The notes below the pieces were generated by a model, which did not search any database, was not told the DNA's origin, and saw only the letters and a program-made list of their open reading frames with translations. Made by a program: the position numbers and the translations under genes. DNA of 64,000 bases from Ferrimonas pelagia (GTDB lineage: Bacteria; Pseudomonadota; Gammaproteobacteria; Enterobacterales; Shewanellaceae): positions 1 to 64,000 of the forward strand of contig NZ_BAABJZ010000015.1 of assembly GCF_039543565.1 (NCBI RefSeq), read 5' to 3'. Below are positions 1 to 9,627 of this stretch, one piece after another. How positions within the stretch are numbered: position 1 is the stretch's first letter; each line of letters opens with the position of its first letter.

Positions 1-384
1 GATATCTATCAGCGTCGATTACGACGATTACAGAAAAGCTGGCGAGCACTGCTGCAGCTGGGCAGTTATCGGTGCAGCAAACGATACAGGGGGCGCTGTG
101 AACATTTGCTTAAGGACGACGATATGGAGTGGACGTTCGCCCGCCATGCCGAGTTGCCACTAACCAACAATGAAGCGGAGCGCACCCTTCGAGGCTACGT
201 ACTATGGCGAAAGGGAAGTTATGGCATTTCATCGCACCGTGGCGAGCTGTTCCGGCAGCGGATCCTGTCTTTAGTAGAGACAGCTAAGCGGCTGAAACTC
301 AATCCACTGGAGTGGCTTCAACAGATCACTCGAGCCTGTATCGAGCAACGTCCGTATCCGATACCAGAAGGCCTCAAGATCTAA
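1..384 (+). pseudogene. IS66-family transposase, C-terminal fragment (runs in from the left edge)
   Basis: An open frame enters from base 1 and stops at 382-384, so the visible part is the last 127 codons. It carries the IS66 C-terminal signature: an N-N-x-A-E-R motif with the third acidic residue of the DDE catalytic triad, then a Y-G-I-S-S-H-R-G segment and a leucine-rich tail beginning ILSLVETAKRLKLNP. Whether the element is intact cannot be judged because the rest is outside the window. No inverted-repeat end was recognised downstream. It borders an AT-richer block with a TetR regulator and an ASST gene, consistent with transfer. The family call is firm; calling it a pseudogene is a guess, and it may be only edge-truncated. 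Confidence 0.75.
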
Positions 385-528
385 CGTCAAGCTCACTCGG
401 GTGAACAGTTACGATCACTCGGACAGCAAGTTTACTAATGGGGGGCTCATTCTAATCAAAAGAATGTTTAGGAATGTAGATGCGAACCAGAGAACAAAAT
501 TTAGTCTGGAGTGAGCTTCGCTGCCAGC

Positions 529-1221
529 TCACCATTCTCCATGCCATTCATAGTGATCGCTGATGGTATTGCAGAGGGTTTTGATCTTCATACGGTCGAT
601 GTCCAGTGGTGTATGCATCCACTCAAGTGGTTTCGTTAACTCAATAAAAGAGTCCAGGTGTTTGTCGATGGACACTCGTTGGCCCGCATCTTTAAGTAAA
701 GAATTGCTGCTGCGAATACATGCGCCGCGCTGAAAGCATAATAACCGATTTCTGAGGTCCTCAATAAATTCATCGGAAGAGAGTAGCGCAGGTCGTAAAT
801 CATGATGCCATGGTTCGAGTAACAGAGTGTTTAGCTCGATAAAAGTCTGCTTCATGGTGACGAGTAAATTATCTTCGGCATTCATCCAAAGAGAGTAGTT
901 GGAGAAGACATAATTAAAAGGGTCTTTGGGGTCCTGGTGATATGCGATTGTGATAAGTACCAGATGTCTTGAAACCAATTTCTCCAAGGGGGTCAGTGGA
1001 GAATTTTTCACTTCCTCAAGGCAGGCAATATAACTTCTTATCTTACCGGTAAAGAGATAGACGAACAGGTCTTCTTTTTTGTGGAAATATTTGTAGAGCG
1101 TGCCAGAAGAAATGTTGGCTAATTTAGCTATGTCAGCAAAGTTAAATGCGACCACACCTTGTTTTTCAATGATCTTTTTGCCAGTAACCAGTATCTTTAT
1201 CTTAGTGTTATTTGGTGACAT
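529..1221 (-). CDS. TetR/AcrR-family transcriptional regulator
   Basis: A 230-residue protein with an N-terminal TetR-type helix-turn-helix at about residues 15-55 (FADIAKLANISSGTLYKYFHKKEDLF) and a long ligand-binding domain without recognisable effector specificity. The frame extends 21 codons further upstream, but the ATG at 1221 has an AGGAG sequence six bases ahead and starts directly before the DNA-binding domain, so it was chosen. It is divergent from the arylsulfate sulfotransferase at 1562, which suggests it controls that gene, perhaps in response to a phenolic compound. Base composition is clearly lower in GC than most of the window. The family call is firm and the target is inferred. 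Confidence 0.85.
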   Translation of the reverse strand: MSPNNTKIKILVTGKKIIEKQGVVAFNFADIAKLANISSGTLYKYFHKKEDLFVYLFTGKIRSYIACLEEVKNSPLTPLEKLVSRHLVLITIAYHQDPKDPFNYVFSNYSLWMNAEDNLLVTMKQTFIELNTLLLEPWHHDLRPALLSSDEFIEDLRNRLLCFQRGACIRSSNSLLKDAGQRVSIDKHLDSFIELTKPLEWMHTPLDIDRMKIKTLCNTISDHYEWHGEW

Positions 1222-1561
1222 AAGTGCTCCTGCAGTAAGCATCAATCCTGTGGTCGTGCCTATCATGACATGCCAGTCAGTCAAAAATCTGTACTTATTG
1301 ATGCGTGTCCTTTGGGTAATTTGAAAGAAATCTCGATAACGGTTCGAATGTGCCTATTTGTCGAGTGGTGTTCGTGATGTGCCCTGTGAATACCCTCCCG
1401 GCTTTATGGTCTTACGTTCACATCAAGCCTACCGTTGCGTGATCTTATTCACGTGCAAGAGGGGGTGTTGCTCAGTGATAGGGCGATGATAAGAACATCA
1501 CGAAAAGGGGAGCAGCTTTCATTGGATTATGGAGATGACCTACATATGAGGAAAATTGACA
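1222..1561. other. Divergent promoter region between tetR and ASST genes
   Basis: 340 bp without a credible gene. It should contain the promoters of the TetR gene and the ASST gene. One clear symmetric element, CGTGA-N6-TCACG at 1438-1453, is listed separately. No convincing sigma-70 hexamer pair was identified by eye. Confidence 0.6.
1438..1453. promoter_or_regulatory. Candidate operator, CRP-like dyad CGTGA-N6-TCACG
   Basis: A perfect 5-bp inverted repeat with a 6-bp spacer, in the CRP geometry (consensus TGTGA-N6-TCACA) but with C/G in place of the outer T/A. It lies 108 bp before the ASST start and about 220 bp before the TetR start. It could be a CRP site or the operator of the adjacent TetR protein; the sequence does not decide. 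Confidence 0.4.
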
Positions 1562-3328
1562 ATGAAATTGAGTAAATTATCGAAAGCTGTGGTGTTGTGC
1601 ATCGTAGCTAGTTCAGGTTTTGGCGTGATGGCTGCAGATGATTTGAACTCGACCAAGAAGAAGCTGTTCGGTAAGTCCGCTCAAGGGATGCTGGGGGCAG
1701 TACAGCTTAACCCTTATGGTCTGTCGCCACTCAGCGCGGTTATCGATCGGGGGGGCGTAGATGTTGAAGCGGTTAAGGTCACGGTTAATGGCCGCGGCAA
1801 GGACGGCCTAGATATTAGCTACGATGTCGCTGATACCGCATTGCTTACCCATGATGGGATCCCAGTGTTTGGCTTGTATCCAGATTATTTAAATCAGGTT
1901 GATGTCACTTACAAGTTAAATGGAAAAATGGTCAATGAGAAATATAAGATCCAAACCGGTGGTTTGCCGATAAAATACCATAATGACATGGTGCGTGCCT
2001 TCCCTAAGGTCAATCCAGTGACGGTTGCTAAGGGATTTGAGGATCGACTTTATTGGATTAACTCAACGGTGCCTGCCAATTTTACCTCTAAAGATATCAT
2101 GTGGGCGAATGGTGGCGCACTGGATTGGAACTTTCAATCCCTGAACTGTATTACTGATACTCAAGGGGACATACGTTGGGTATTGGATGATACTTCGATT
2201 AATAATGCTGAGGCGTTAGATAGTCGGGGGACGATTATGGGCGTTCACCAGACTGCCAATGGAGAAATCATTTTTGGTAAAAGCCAAAGCTATTACCGCA
2301 TGGATCTGATGGGGAGGATGATAACGGAGCGCCGTTTGCCGCGAGGTTATGTTGATTTCTCACATGAGGTCCGCGAATTAGATAATGGTAATTATCTGCT
2401 TCGTGCTGCCAAGAAGAACTATCTACGCCCTGATGGCGTTACGGTAACGACCGTTCGCGATCATATCTTGGAGGTGGATACGCATGGTAACCTGGTTGAT
2501 GTATGGGATTTGAATAAAATATTAGATCCGATGCGCGACGATTTTCTTGTAGCGCTGGATGCCAGTGCTGTTTGCCTAAATGTCGATGAAGGCAAGATAG
2601 GCGAGACTGTAAAAATCGAGCCGGATGCGCCATTTGGTGATCATGCTGGCGTCGGTACAGGAAGGAACTGGGCCCATGTCAATTCGATCGATTATGATCC
2701 TGAAGATGACGCGATTATTATCAGTCCTCGGCACCAAGCGACGGCAATTAAAATTGGACGTGATAAAGAAGTAAAATGGATCTTGGGCGCGCCCGAGGGG
2801 TGGGAAAAAGACTTAGCAACAAAAGTTCTGCAACCGGTGGACGCAAAAGGTAAGAAGATTAAGTGCAGTTATGGCAAGTGTGAAGGTGATTTTGATTGGA
2901 GTTGGTCACAGCATACTTCATGGCTCAATCCAACGAATAACACCTTGACGGTTTTCGATAATGGCGGTGGTCGTGGTTTCGAACAGCCCGCAATGCCAAC
3001 GATGAACTACTCGCGAGCGGTAGAATACCGGATCGACGAGGATAAAATGACGGTTGAGCAAACTTGGGAGTACGGTAAAGAGCGTGGTTTCGATTGGTAC
3101 GGACCGATCACATCCATCTCCGAATTCCGCCCAGAAAGCAACACGATGTTCATATATTCGGCTTCGGCTGGACTGTTTAATAAAGACTGGACTCGTCCTA
3201 TCTTGAACGAAATTGATTATGACACCAAAGAGGTCAAGGTTGAGTTGCATATTGATGCGACCGGCCCGAAGGAGCCAAACTATCGGGCGGTTATTGTTAG
3301 CCCAAGCGCAGCGTTCTCCGCTGAGTAG
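1562..3328 (+). CDS. Periplasmic arylsulfate sulfotransferase (ASST family)
   Basis: 588 residues with an N-terminal signal peptide ending near AAD at about residue 25. ASST enzymes move sulfuryl groups between phenols in the periplasm without PAPS, through a sulfo-histidine. Residues matching the family active site are present: H268 in DFSH, H372 in WAHVNS, R390 in SPRH and H451 in SQHTSW, the likely sulfo-acceptor. C435 and C440 form a CX4C pair placed like the disulfide loop of the E. coli enzyme. No dsbL/dsbI partner genes lie nearby, although these accompany some ASSTs. ATG 1562 was chosen over an in-frame TTG at 1556 because TGAGG precedes it. The gene is AT-richer than its right-hand neighbours. 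The family is confident; residue assignments are from memory of the family. Confidence 0.85.
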   Translation: MKLSKLSKAVVLCIVASSGFGVMAADDLNSTKKKLFGKSAQGMLGAVQLNPYGLSPLSAVIDRGGVDVEAVKVTVNGRGKDGLDISYDVADTALLTHDGIPVFGLYPDYLNQVDVTYKLNGKMVNEKYKIQTGGLPIKYHNDMVRAFPKVNPVTVAKGFEDRLYWINSTVPANFTSKDIMWANGGALDWNFQSLNCITDTQGDIRWVLDDTSINNAEALDSRGTIMGVHQTANGEIIFGKSQSYYRMDLMGRMITERRLPRGYVDFSHEVRELDNGNYLLRAAKKNYLRPDGVTVTTVRDHILEVDTHGNLVDVWDLNKILDPMRDDFLVALDASAVCLNVDEGKIGETVKIEPDAPFGDHAGVGTGRNWAHVNSIDYDPEDDAIIISPRHQATAIKIGRDKEVKWILGAPEGWEKDLATKVLQPVDAKGKKIKCSYGKCEGDFDWSWSQHTSWLNPTNNTLTVFDNGGGRGFEQPAMPTMNYSRAVEYRIDEDKMTVEQTWEYGKERGFDWYGPITSISEFRPESNTMFIYSASAGLFNKDWTRPILNEIDYDTKEVKVELHIDATGPKEPNYRAVIVSPSAAFSAE

Positions 3329-3363
3329 CGATTTAGGCTGATTAGTTTTACTGCACTGAAATT

Positions 3364-3387
3364 ATGGGGCCATGTGGCCCCATTTTC
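3364..3387 (+). terminator. Rho-independent terminator after the ASST gene
   Basis: A 9-bp perfect stem (ATGGGGCCA with TGGCCCCAT) around a two-base centre, followed by TTTTC, 35 bp after the ASST stop. Confidence 0.7.
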
Positions 3388-3787
3388 GTTCATATCTTTG
3401 GTAAAGGTTGGTTCCCTGGGCAGCGGGCGAAATCCAGTTGGAGTCTTATTGATGGTAATGACGAGACTGGCCATACCGTCTACGCATCCTCCGCAGTAGG
3501 TCGCGGTCGTCCCCGAATGGCCTCCCTCGTTCATCAACTCATGATGATGCTTGAGGATACTTCGGTGACGACCCCTATTGGTATGCAGCTCAAATAGGCA
3601 TGCTGTCTCGTGCTATTGGTTCACCAGTGTGTGGGGGCCAGCGAGGATTCGGTAAGGTTGGGTAAAGGCGCTTTCAGGGCGATTGTCTGGCTGATTACAC
3701 TGCTTCTATGTTTCCGCCTAGACCGTATTTTCGGTAGTTGTGAAACACCCGCTTTAAGCCAATAACACTAAAAAGAGTGAATATTTC
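3388..3787. other. 400 bp intergenic region before the sulfatase gene
   Basis: No convincing coding frame. The open frames here overlap the terminator, lack ribosome binding sites and resemble nothing known. It presumably carries the sulfatase promoter; no operator was recognised. Confidence 0.5.
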
Positions 3788-5251
3788 ATGAGGTTTTCAA
3801 CGCTTCTGGGGACAACGACCGCCTTGATGGGCGTCGGTTTTGCTTGCGGTCTGGCGGCACAAGAGCCGGTTTCTCAGCCCAATATCATTTTTATCTTGGC
3901 AGACGATTTAGGCTACGGCGATGTGGGTTACAACCCTCGGGGCGAGCCTGACATTGTCACTCCAAATCTCGATCGCATTGCGGCCAATGGCGCGGCGTTG
4001 ACCGCGGGTTACGCCATGAACATGGTGTGTGGCCCCTCCCGTGCGGCGCTGGCGACTGGGCGCTACCAGCAGCGATTTGGCTATCACGATAACGTGGGCC
4101 CACGGGTGCGGGAAAGCGGCATGCCGCGGGGTCTGCCGCTGGAGATGGATACCATCGCCGATTACTTTTCGGACGCGGGGTATTCGACGGGATTGATCGG
4201 CAAGTACCATGACGGCGACGACGCGGATTACTGGCCTTATAACCGCGGCTTCCAGACCTTCTATGGCTTTAACGATGGCGCGGTGGACTACTGGGTCGGC
4301 AACAAGAATGACCAAGTCGAGTCCTGGTACGCCATCCATCGGGAAGACGGCAAGCGGGTGCCGAACTTTGATGAGTACCTGACTGATGCCTTTGGTCAGG
4401 AGTCGCTGCGGTTTATCGAGGCCAATAAGGACGAGCCTTTCTTCCTGATGCTGTCCTACAATGCGCCGCACGATCCCATGATGGCGACCGAGGAGGACTT
4501 GGCTAAGTTCGCCCACATTGAGAACGAAGATCGCCGTATCGCGGTGGCCATGATCTACAACATGGATAAGAACATCGGCCTGTTGCTGGATAAGCTGGAA
4601 GCTGAAGAGCTGATGGAAGAGACACTCATCATCTTCACTAGCGACAATGGCGGCGCGGGTGCGCCTAAGTATTCCGGCAATGCCCCTTTGTTTGGCCACA
4701 AAGGCACCACCACAGAGGGCGGCATTCGGGTGCCCACCATCGTCCAGTGGAGCGGCACCATTCCCGCAGGTCAGGTCTTGGATGAGCCGGTGAACGGCAT
4801 CGATCTGACCGCCACCATGCTGCACGCGGGCACCGAGCCTAAGGCCGAGTGGCAGTTGGAAGGGGTGGATCTGATGCCATACCTCACCGGCGAGCAGAAG
4901 CAGTTGGAGGATCGCTACCTGTTCTGGGACAACATCTCCCATTATGCCGTGCGGGATCGGGACTGGAAGTATCTGGATACCCGGGTTCGTCTGGTACAGG
5001 GTGAGCGCAAGGCGACGCCTTTCAGCGGCTTGTTCCGGATCAGCGATGATATCTCTGAGCAGAACGATCTGAGCAAGGAGCATCCGGAGGAGCTAGCCCG
5101 TCTGAAGGCCGCGTTTGAAGCCTGGCGTGCTGACAATGAAGCACCGCGCTTTGGTTGGGGTACTCACATCGGGCCGTTTGAGGGTTACCGGCCTAAGCAT
5201 GAAGAGATCTACCAAAAGATGTTGGAGCGCGAAGCCAACCGCAAGAAATAG
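3788..5251 (+). CDS. Secreted formylglycine-dependent sulfatase (type I, S1 family)
   Basis: 487 residues with a signal peptide (cleavage near residue 25). Hydrolyses sulfate esters in the periplasm or outside. The S1 signature CGPSR is at residues 81-85, with C81 the residue to be converted to formylglycine. Metal-binding acids appear in NIIFILADDLGYGD (D39, D40) and in the later FTSDNGG motif, and the HKGTTTEGGIRVP stretch is typical of arylsulfatase-like members. Length is normal. The substrate cannot be told; no polysaccharide lyase or glycosidase is directly adjacent, but the ASST gene upstream also handles sulfate esters. No formylglycine-generating enzyme is in the window. It ends at a bidirectional terminator shared with the RND operon. 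Confidence 0.9.
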   Translation: MRFSTLLGTTTALMGVGFACGLAAQEPVSQPNIIFILADDLGYGDVGYNPRGEPDIVTPNLDRIAANGAALTAGYAMNMVCGPSRAALATGRYQQRFGYHDNVGPRVRESGMPRGLPLEMDTIADYFSDAGYSTGLIGKYHDGDDADYWPYNRGFQTFYGFNDGAVDYWVGNKNDQVESWYAIHREDGKRVPNFDEYLTDAFGQESLRFIEANKDEPFFLMLSYNAPHDPMMATEEDLAKFAHIENEDRRIAVAMIYNMDKNIGLLLDKLEAEELMEETLIIFTSDNGGAGAPKYSGNAPLFGHKGTTTEGGIRVPTIVQWSGTIPAGQVLDEPVNGIDLTATMLHAGTEPKAEWQLEGVDLMPYLTGEQKQLEDRYLFWDNISHYAVRDRDWKYLDTRVRLVQGERKATPFSGLFRISDDISEQNDLSKEHPEELARLKAAFEAWRADNEAPRFGWGTHIGPFEGYRPKHEEIYQKMLEREANRKK

Positions 5252-5309
5252 TGTTTGGCTGTCTGTCACGTTTGCGCCTTAGGGCGCGGCGCTGCGGAGG
5301 GGACCAATG

Positions 5310-5341
5310 AAAAGCCCGGAGCAAACGCTCCGGGCTTTTTC
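5310..5341. terminator. Bidirectional terminator between sulfatase and RND pump genes
   Basis: A 9-bp perfect GC-rich stem (5314-5322 with 5327-5335) flanked by AAAA on the left and TTTTT on the right, so it can end transcripts from both converging genes. Confidence 0.9.
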
Positions 5342-5380
5342 GTTGGGCCAAAGTCACCCTCTGGCAGGAGCGGACTTGGA

Positions 5381-8300
5381 CTAGGCGGTGTAACCGCCTT
5401 GATCGTAGCGGATGCAGTGCATCAATGAGTAGACCACTGGCAGCACGATCAGGGTCAGCACGGTGGCAAAACCCAGGCCGAAGATGATGGTGACCGCCAT
5501 CGACTGAAAGAAGGCGTCGGCGACCAGTGGGATCATCCCCAGCATGGTGGTTAACGCCGCCATGGACACCGGACGAACCCGGCTGACCGCCGCATCAATG
5601 ATGGCGGTTTGGATCGGGTTATTCTCCTTGGCCGTTTCGATGTTGATCTGCTCCACGAGAACGATGCCGTTTTTCACCACCATACCGGACAGGCTAAGCA
5701 GGCCAAGGAGGGCGGTAAAGGTGAAGGGCAGATCCAGCAATAGCAGACCGGTGGCAACGCCGATCAGTGACAACGGCACCGTGGTCCAGATCGCCAACGG
5801 CTGGCGCAGTGTGCCAAACAACAGCATGGTGATCAAGAACATGGTGAGGTAGCCCAAGGGGACGGAGGCCATCACCATCTCATTGGCTTGCGCCGAAACC
5901 TCGAATTCGCCGCCCCACTCGAAGGTGTAGCCGGTTGGCAGGTCGATCGCTTCGACGCCAGCGATCAGCTTTTGCCGCATCGACTCTGGTGTGTCGTCGG
6001 CGAAGGGGGCGACGTCGGCCAGTACCGTCAGTACGCGCTTGTTGTTACGGCGCATGATGATGGGATCTTCCATCTCGGTAACGAAGCCATTGACCGCCTG
6101 GCTGATCGGCACATAAGCATTGCGCTCCTGGCTCCACACCTGCAGATCATTGAGGCTGTCGGCATTGAGGCGCTGGGCGTCTGGCGCGCGGGCGATGATC
6201 GGCATCAGGTAGCTGCCATCCCGATACAGGCCGACGGGCATGCCGTCGAAGTTCACCAGCAGGGCTTGATCCAATGCTTGCTTGGATATGCCACTGCGGC
6301 GCGCGGCGTTTTCATCGAGCTGCGGACGGACAATCGGGGCGGGTTCGCGCCAGTTATTGCGAATGTCCACTGCGCCGGGCACCTGCTCAATGGCGGCGAT
6401 GGCCTGAGCGCCTAACTGACGCAGAACGTCTGGATCGGGGCCGTAGAAGCGGGCTTCGATCCGCGCGGCCGGCGCTGGCCCGTTTTCCAGCAGCTTGAAT
6501 TTGTAATTAAACTCCGGATGGGTGGCGTTCAGGCGCTCGCGGATCTGCGGTAAGATCCGCTCGATGGTGGCCAGGCTGTCGGTTTCAACGATCATCTGTG
6601 AGTAGCTGCTGTAGGCCATCTCCGGGGCGTAGCTCAGGGTGAAACGCTGTGCGCCCATACCCAACACCGAGGTCACGTTCAGCACGTCATCAAAGCCCCG
6701 TACCTGTTGCTCCAGGCTCTTCATGTTGGCTTCGTTTTGGCGTATGTCGGTGCCTTCGCGCATCCACACGTCGATAAAGAACAGCGGCGTGTTGGACGGT
6801 GGGAAGAACTGCTCCTTCACTTGACCCATGCCTACCAGTGCCCCAAACAGGGAGGCGATGATGAGGCCTAGCGCGATCATCCGATGCTTCAGCGCCTTGG
6901 TCAATGTGGCACGGTAGATGGCGAACAGCAGACCCTGGTACGGATCGCTGTCGTCCGCCTGTTCAGCCGGCTGCTCTTTGAAGATCAGGTTGCAGAAGAA
7001 GGGGATCAGGGTGATCGCCAGAACCCAGCTGAGAAACAGGGAGATCAACAGCACCTTGAACAGTGAGTCCATAAAGTCGCCGGTGGCGTCTTGGGACAGG
7101 CCGATAGGGGCGAAGGCCAAAATGGCGATCACGGTGGCGCCCAGTAGCGGCATCGCCTGTTGATCCACGACGGTCTTGATCGCTTGCAGTCGGGTCTGAC
7201 CCCGTTTCAATCCGACCAGTACCCCTTCGGTGATCACGATGGCGTTATCGACCAGCATCCCCAAAGCGATGATCAGGGCACCGAGGGAGATCAGCTCCAG
7301 CTCGATATCCAGAAAGTTCATGCCAATAAAGGTGCCGAGGATGGTCAGCAGCAAAATGGCCCCCATCAATAGGCCTGAGCGCAGCCCCATGGTCAGCATT
7401 AGCACCACGATAACAATGGCGACGGCCATCAGCAGGCTGATCAAAAACGTGCTGACGGAATCGCGAACGATCTCAGGCTGATCGATCACGCGGGTGAGTT
7501 CCATGCCCAGCGGCCGAATGTTTTCCAACTCCGCTAGGCGGGCGTCAACCGCAACCCCCACGTCCACTACGTTGACGCCAGAGACGAAGGAGATCCCGAG
7601 TGACAGGGCCTTTTCGCCGTTGCTTCGATAGAGGGTAAAGGGGGTTTCTTCAAATTGGGTGCTGATCTGGGCAATGTCGCCTAAATAGATCAACTCGCTG
7701 CTGCCGGGCAAGCTAATCACCAGTCGTGCCAACTCCTGAATATTCAAGAACTCACCGGTAGGGTGAATGCGCACGGACTGGCCTTGGATCAGCATACTGC
7801 CCGCATTGGACACCTGATTTTGGTTTTGGATCAGACCATAGATCCAACTGGGATCGATCCCCAGCGCTGCCAGCTTGTCTTGGGCGATCTCAATGACCAC
7901 CTGCTCCTGCACCGTACCGGCAATGGAGACATTCTTAACGCCGGGTACCAGGCTAAGCTCTCGGTGCAGCACCTTGGCGTAATCTTCCAGCTGACGATAA
8001 TTGAAATCCGCGCCGGTGATACTGTACAAAATGCCGTAGACATCGCTGAAGTCATCATTCACCTCAGAGGGATAAGATCCGGGTGGCAGCTGGCTTTGCG
8101 TATCATTGACCTTGCGGCGCAGCTCATCCCAGATCTGCGGCTGATCATCGGCGCCATACTCCTCTTTCAACTCGACCATGATCTGCGACATACCGGCGCT
8201 GGAAATGGTGATCACATGTTTGATCTGTTCCATCCGTTGCAGCGCCCGCTCCAGCGGCAGAGTGATCTCCTCCTCCACCTGCTGGGGCGAGGCACCCGGA

Positions 8301-8452
8301 TAAGCGGTATTGACCATCGCTTGCGGCATTGGGAATTCGGGAAACTCCAGTTGGCCCAGGCCATTAAAGGAGATAATGCCGCCCACCAGCAGCAGCAACA
8401 CCAGGGTCCAACTAATGACTTTGTTGCGCAGGCTGTATTCGGTGATCTTCAC
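5381..8452 (-). CDS. RND-family inner-membrane efflux transporter (HAE1/AcrB type)
   Basis: 1023 residues, full length for the family, with the expected 12 membrane segments and two large periplasmic loops. The N-terminus (FPEFPMPQAMVNTAYPGASPQQVEEEITLPLE) is typical of AcrB-like proton-driven pumps. In TM4 the proton relay reads GMLVDNAIV, so it has one Asp where AcrB has two, as in many environmental HAE1 pumps. It starts 2 bp after the adaptor gene's stop and is co-transcribed with it. No outer-membrane TolC partner is encoded here. Substrates are unknown. The adjacent TetR gene and its operator suggest inducible expression. Confidence 0.92.
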   Translation of the reverse strand: MKITEYSLRNKVISWTLVLLLLVGGIISFNGLGQLEFPEFPMPQAMVNTAYPGASPQQVEEEITLPLERALQRMEQIKHVITISSAGMSQIMVELKEEYGADDQPQIWDELRRKVNDTQSQLPPGSYPSEVNDDFSDVYGILYSITGADFNYRQLEDYAKVLHRELSLVPGVKNVSIAGTVQEQVVIEIAQDKLAALGIDPSWIYGLIQNQNQVSNAGSMLIQGQSVRIHPTGEFLNIQELARLVISLPGSSELIYLGDIAQISTQFEETPFTLYRSNGEKALSLGISFVSGVNVVDVGVAVDARLAELENIRPLGMELTRVIDQPEIVRDSVSTFLISLLMAVAIVIVVLMLTMGLRSGLLMGAILLLTILGTFIGMNFLDIELELISLGALIIALGMLVDNAIVITEGVLVGLKRGQTRLQAIKTVVDQQAMPLLGATVIAILAFAPIGLSQDATGDFMDSLFKVLLISLFLSWVLAITLIPFFCNLIFKEQPAEQADDSDPYQGLLFAIYRATLTKALKHRMIALGLIIASLFGALVGMGQVKEQFFPPSNTPLFFIDVWMREGTDIRQNEANMKSLEQQVRGFDDVLNVTSVLGMGAQRFTLSYAPEMAYSSYSQMIVETDSLATIERILPQIRERLNATHPEFNYKFKLLENGPAPAARIEARFYGPDPDVLRQLGAQAIAAIEQVPGAVDIRNNWREPAPIVRPQLDENAARRSGISKQALDQALLVNFDGMPVGLYRDGSYLMPIIARAPDAQRLNADSLNDLQVWSQERNAYVPISQAVNGFVTEMEDPIIMRRNNKRVLTVLADVAPFADDTPESMRQKLIAGVEAIDLPTGYTFEWGGEFEVSAQANEMVMASVPLGYLTMFLITMLLFGTLRQPLAIWTTVPLSLIGVATGLLLLDLPFTFTALLGLLSLSGMVVKNGIVLVEQINIETAKENNPIQTAIIDAAVSRVRPVSMAALTTMLGMIPLVADAFFQSMAVTIIFGLGFATVLTLIVLPVVYSLMHCIRYDQGGYTA

Positions 8453-8454
8453 GC

Positions 8455-9555
8455 TTAGATCCCTCGTTCACGTTTGAGCGGCTTGACGCGCATGCCTGGA
8501 CGCAACTGGCTGACACCGGCGGCAACGATCTGATCGCCATCGCGCAGGTCGGCTTCGATCTTAACGCCATCTTGGGTGATCTCGCCCACGGTCACGGTGA
8601 TAGGATCGACCTGTCCGTCGCGGTAGACCCAGAGCTGATCCACCCCAGTGGCATTGTCTTTTAGCACGGCAGTGACCGGCACCAGCAGGCGTTGTGGCCC
8701 AGCCACGTCGGGTTGCAGGCGTTCCAGATCCAGCGTCAGATGGGCAGCCATGCCCGGCAGTACCGTCAACTGCTCCGGATTGGTCAGTGCGAAGCGCACC
8801 TCGAAGGACTGGGAGCCCGGGGTGATCTGGGTAGCCAGCTCTTTAAAGCTGACCGGGAAGCGCAAAGCGGGATCCGCCGCAAAGGCCACTTCAGGTTGAT
8901 AGCTGTAATCGATCTGGTCTTCGCGGATCTGGCTCAGCAGATTCTCCGGTACCTGAATGATCACATCCAGATTGATGCTGTCTTGCATCAACAGCACCGG
9001 CTGCATCGCCTGGATGGCCTGATGGTTTTGCACCAAGCGCTGGGCGATGCGACCGGAGTAGGGCGCTTCCAATCGGGTATCGGCTAGGCGGTCTTGGGCC
9101 ATCTGCAGAGCCACTTGGGCGGCGCTGCGTCGGGCCTTAACATTATCGAAATCGGCTTGGGACACCACGTCTTGAGCACGCAGAGTTTTTAAGCGGTTAA
9201 AGTCCGCACTGGCCAGATCGAAATCCGCCTGACGGGCGGCCACCTCGTTGAGGTAATCGCGATCATCGAGGCGAGCCAGTAGATCACCGGCTTCGACGTT
9301 CATCCCCGCCAACACAGGCAACTCCAACAGCTCGCCGGGGACACGAAACGAGAGTTGGGTTTCCTCGCGCGCTTCGATCCGGGCGGGGAACTCCCGCAGT
9401 TGGGTGCCGCGCGCCTGCGCGATGGTGTAGAGGGCAACCGGGCGAATGACGTCGGTTTGAACCACCGGCGGCTCGGAGCAGCCGGTGAGCAGGGTCAATG
9501 CCAGTGCGCTGAGGGCCAGAGGCGCCATGGCTCGGGAGTTTGAGGTGTTTTTCAT
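8455..9555 (-). CDS. RND efflux periplasmic adaptor (membrane fusion lipoprotein)
   Basis: 366 residues with a lipoprotein signal peptide and lipobox LLTGC (Cys at residue 26), placing it on the inner membrane facing the periplasm. The order is the usual one: beta-barrel start (REFPARIEAREETQLSFRVPGEL), lipoyl half, alpha-helical hairpin around residues 100-150 (FDLASADFNRLKTLRAQDVVSQADFDN), second lipoyl half and a C-terminal beta domain. It links the RND pump to an outer-membrane channel. It is immediately upstream of the pump gene (2 bp) and 72 bp downstream of the small membrane-protein gene. Confidence 0.92.
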   Translation of the reverse strand: MKNTSNSRAMAPLALSALALTLLTGCSEPPVVQTDVIRPVALYTIAQARGTQLREFPARIEAREETQLSFRVPGELLELPVLAGMNVEAGDLLARLDDRDYLNEVAARQADFDLASADFNRLKTLRAQDVVSQADFDNVKARRSAAQVALQMAQDRLADTRLEAPYSGRIAQRLVQNHQAIQAMQPVLLMQDSINLDVIIQVPENLLSQIREDQIDYSYQPEVAFAADPALRFPVSFKELATQITPGSQSFEVRFALTNPEQLTVLPGMAAHLTLDLERLQPDVAGPQRLLVPVTAVLKDNATGVDQLWVYRDGQVDPITVTVGEITQDGVKIEADLRDGDQIVAAGVSQLRPGMRVKPLKRERGI

Positions 9556-9627
9556 GATTGGTTTATCCTGAACTCAGGCTAAAAGACAACGTTGTTCGCG
9601 GGTGAGTGTTAGCCGCGAACTGACCAC

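Noticed and set aside
3364..3597. 77-residue open frame after the ASST gene
   Set aside because: Its start lies inside the terminator stem, without a ribosome binding site or recognisable product.
3908..5083. 391-residue minus-strand frame over the sulfatase
   Set aside because: The sulfatase frame has signal peptide, CGPSR motif and normal length; the antisense product has no family features.
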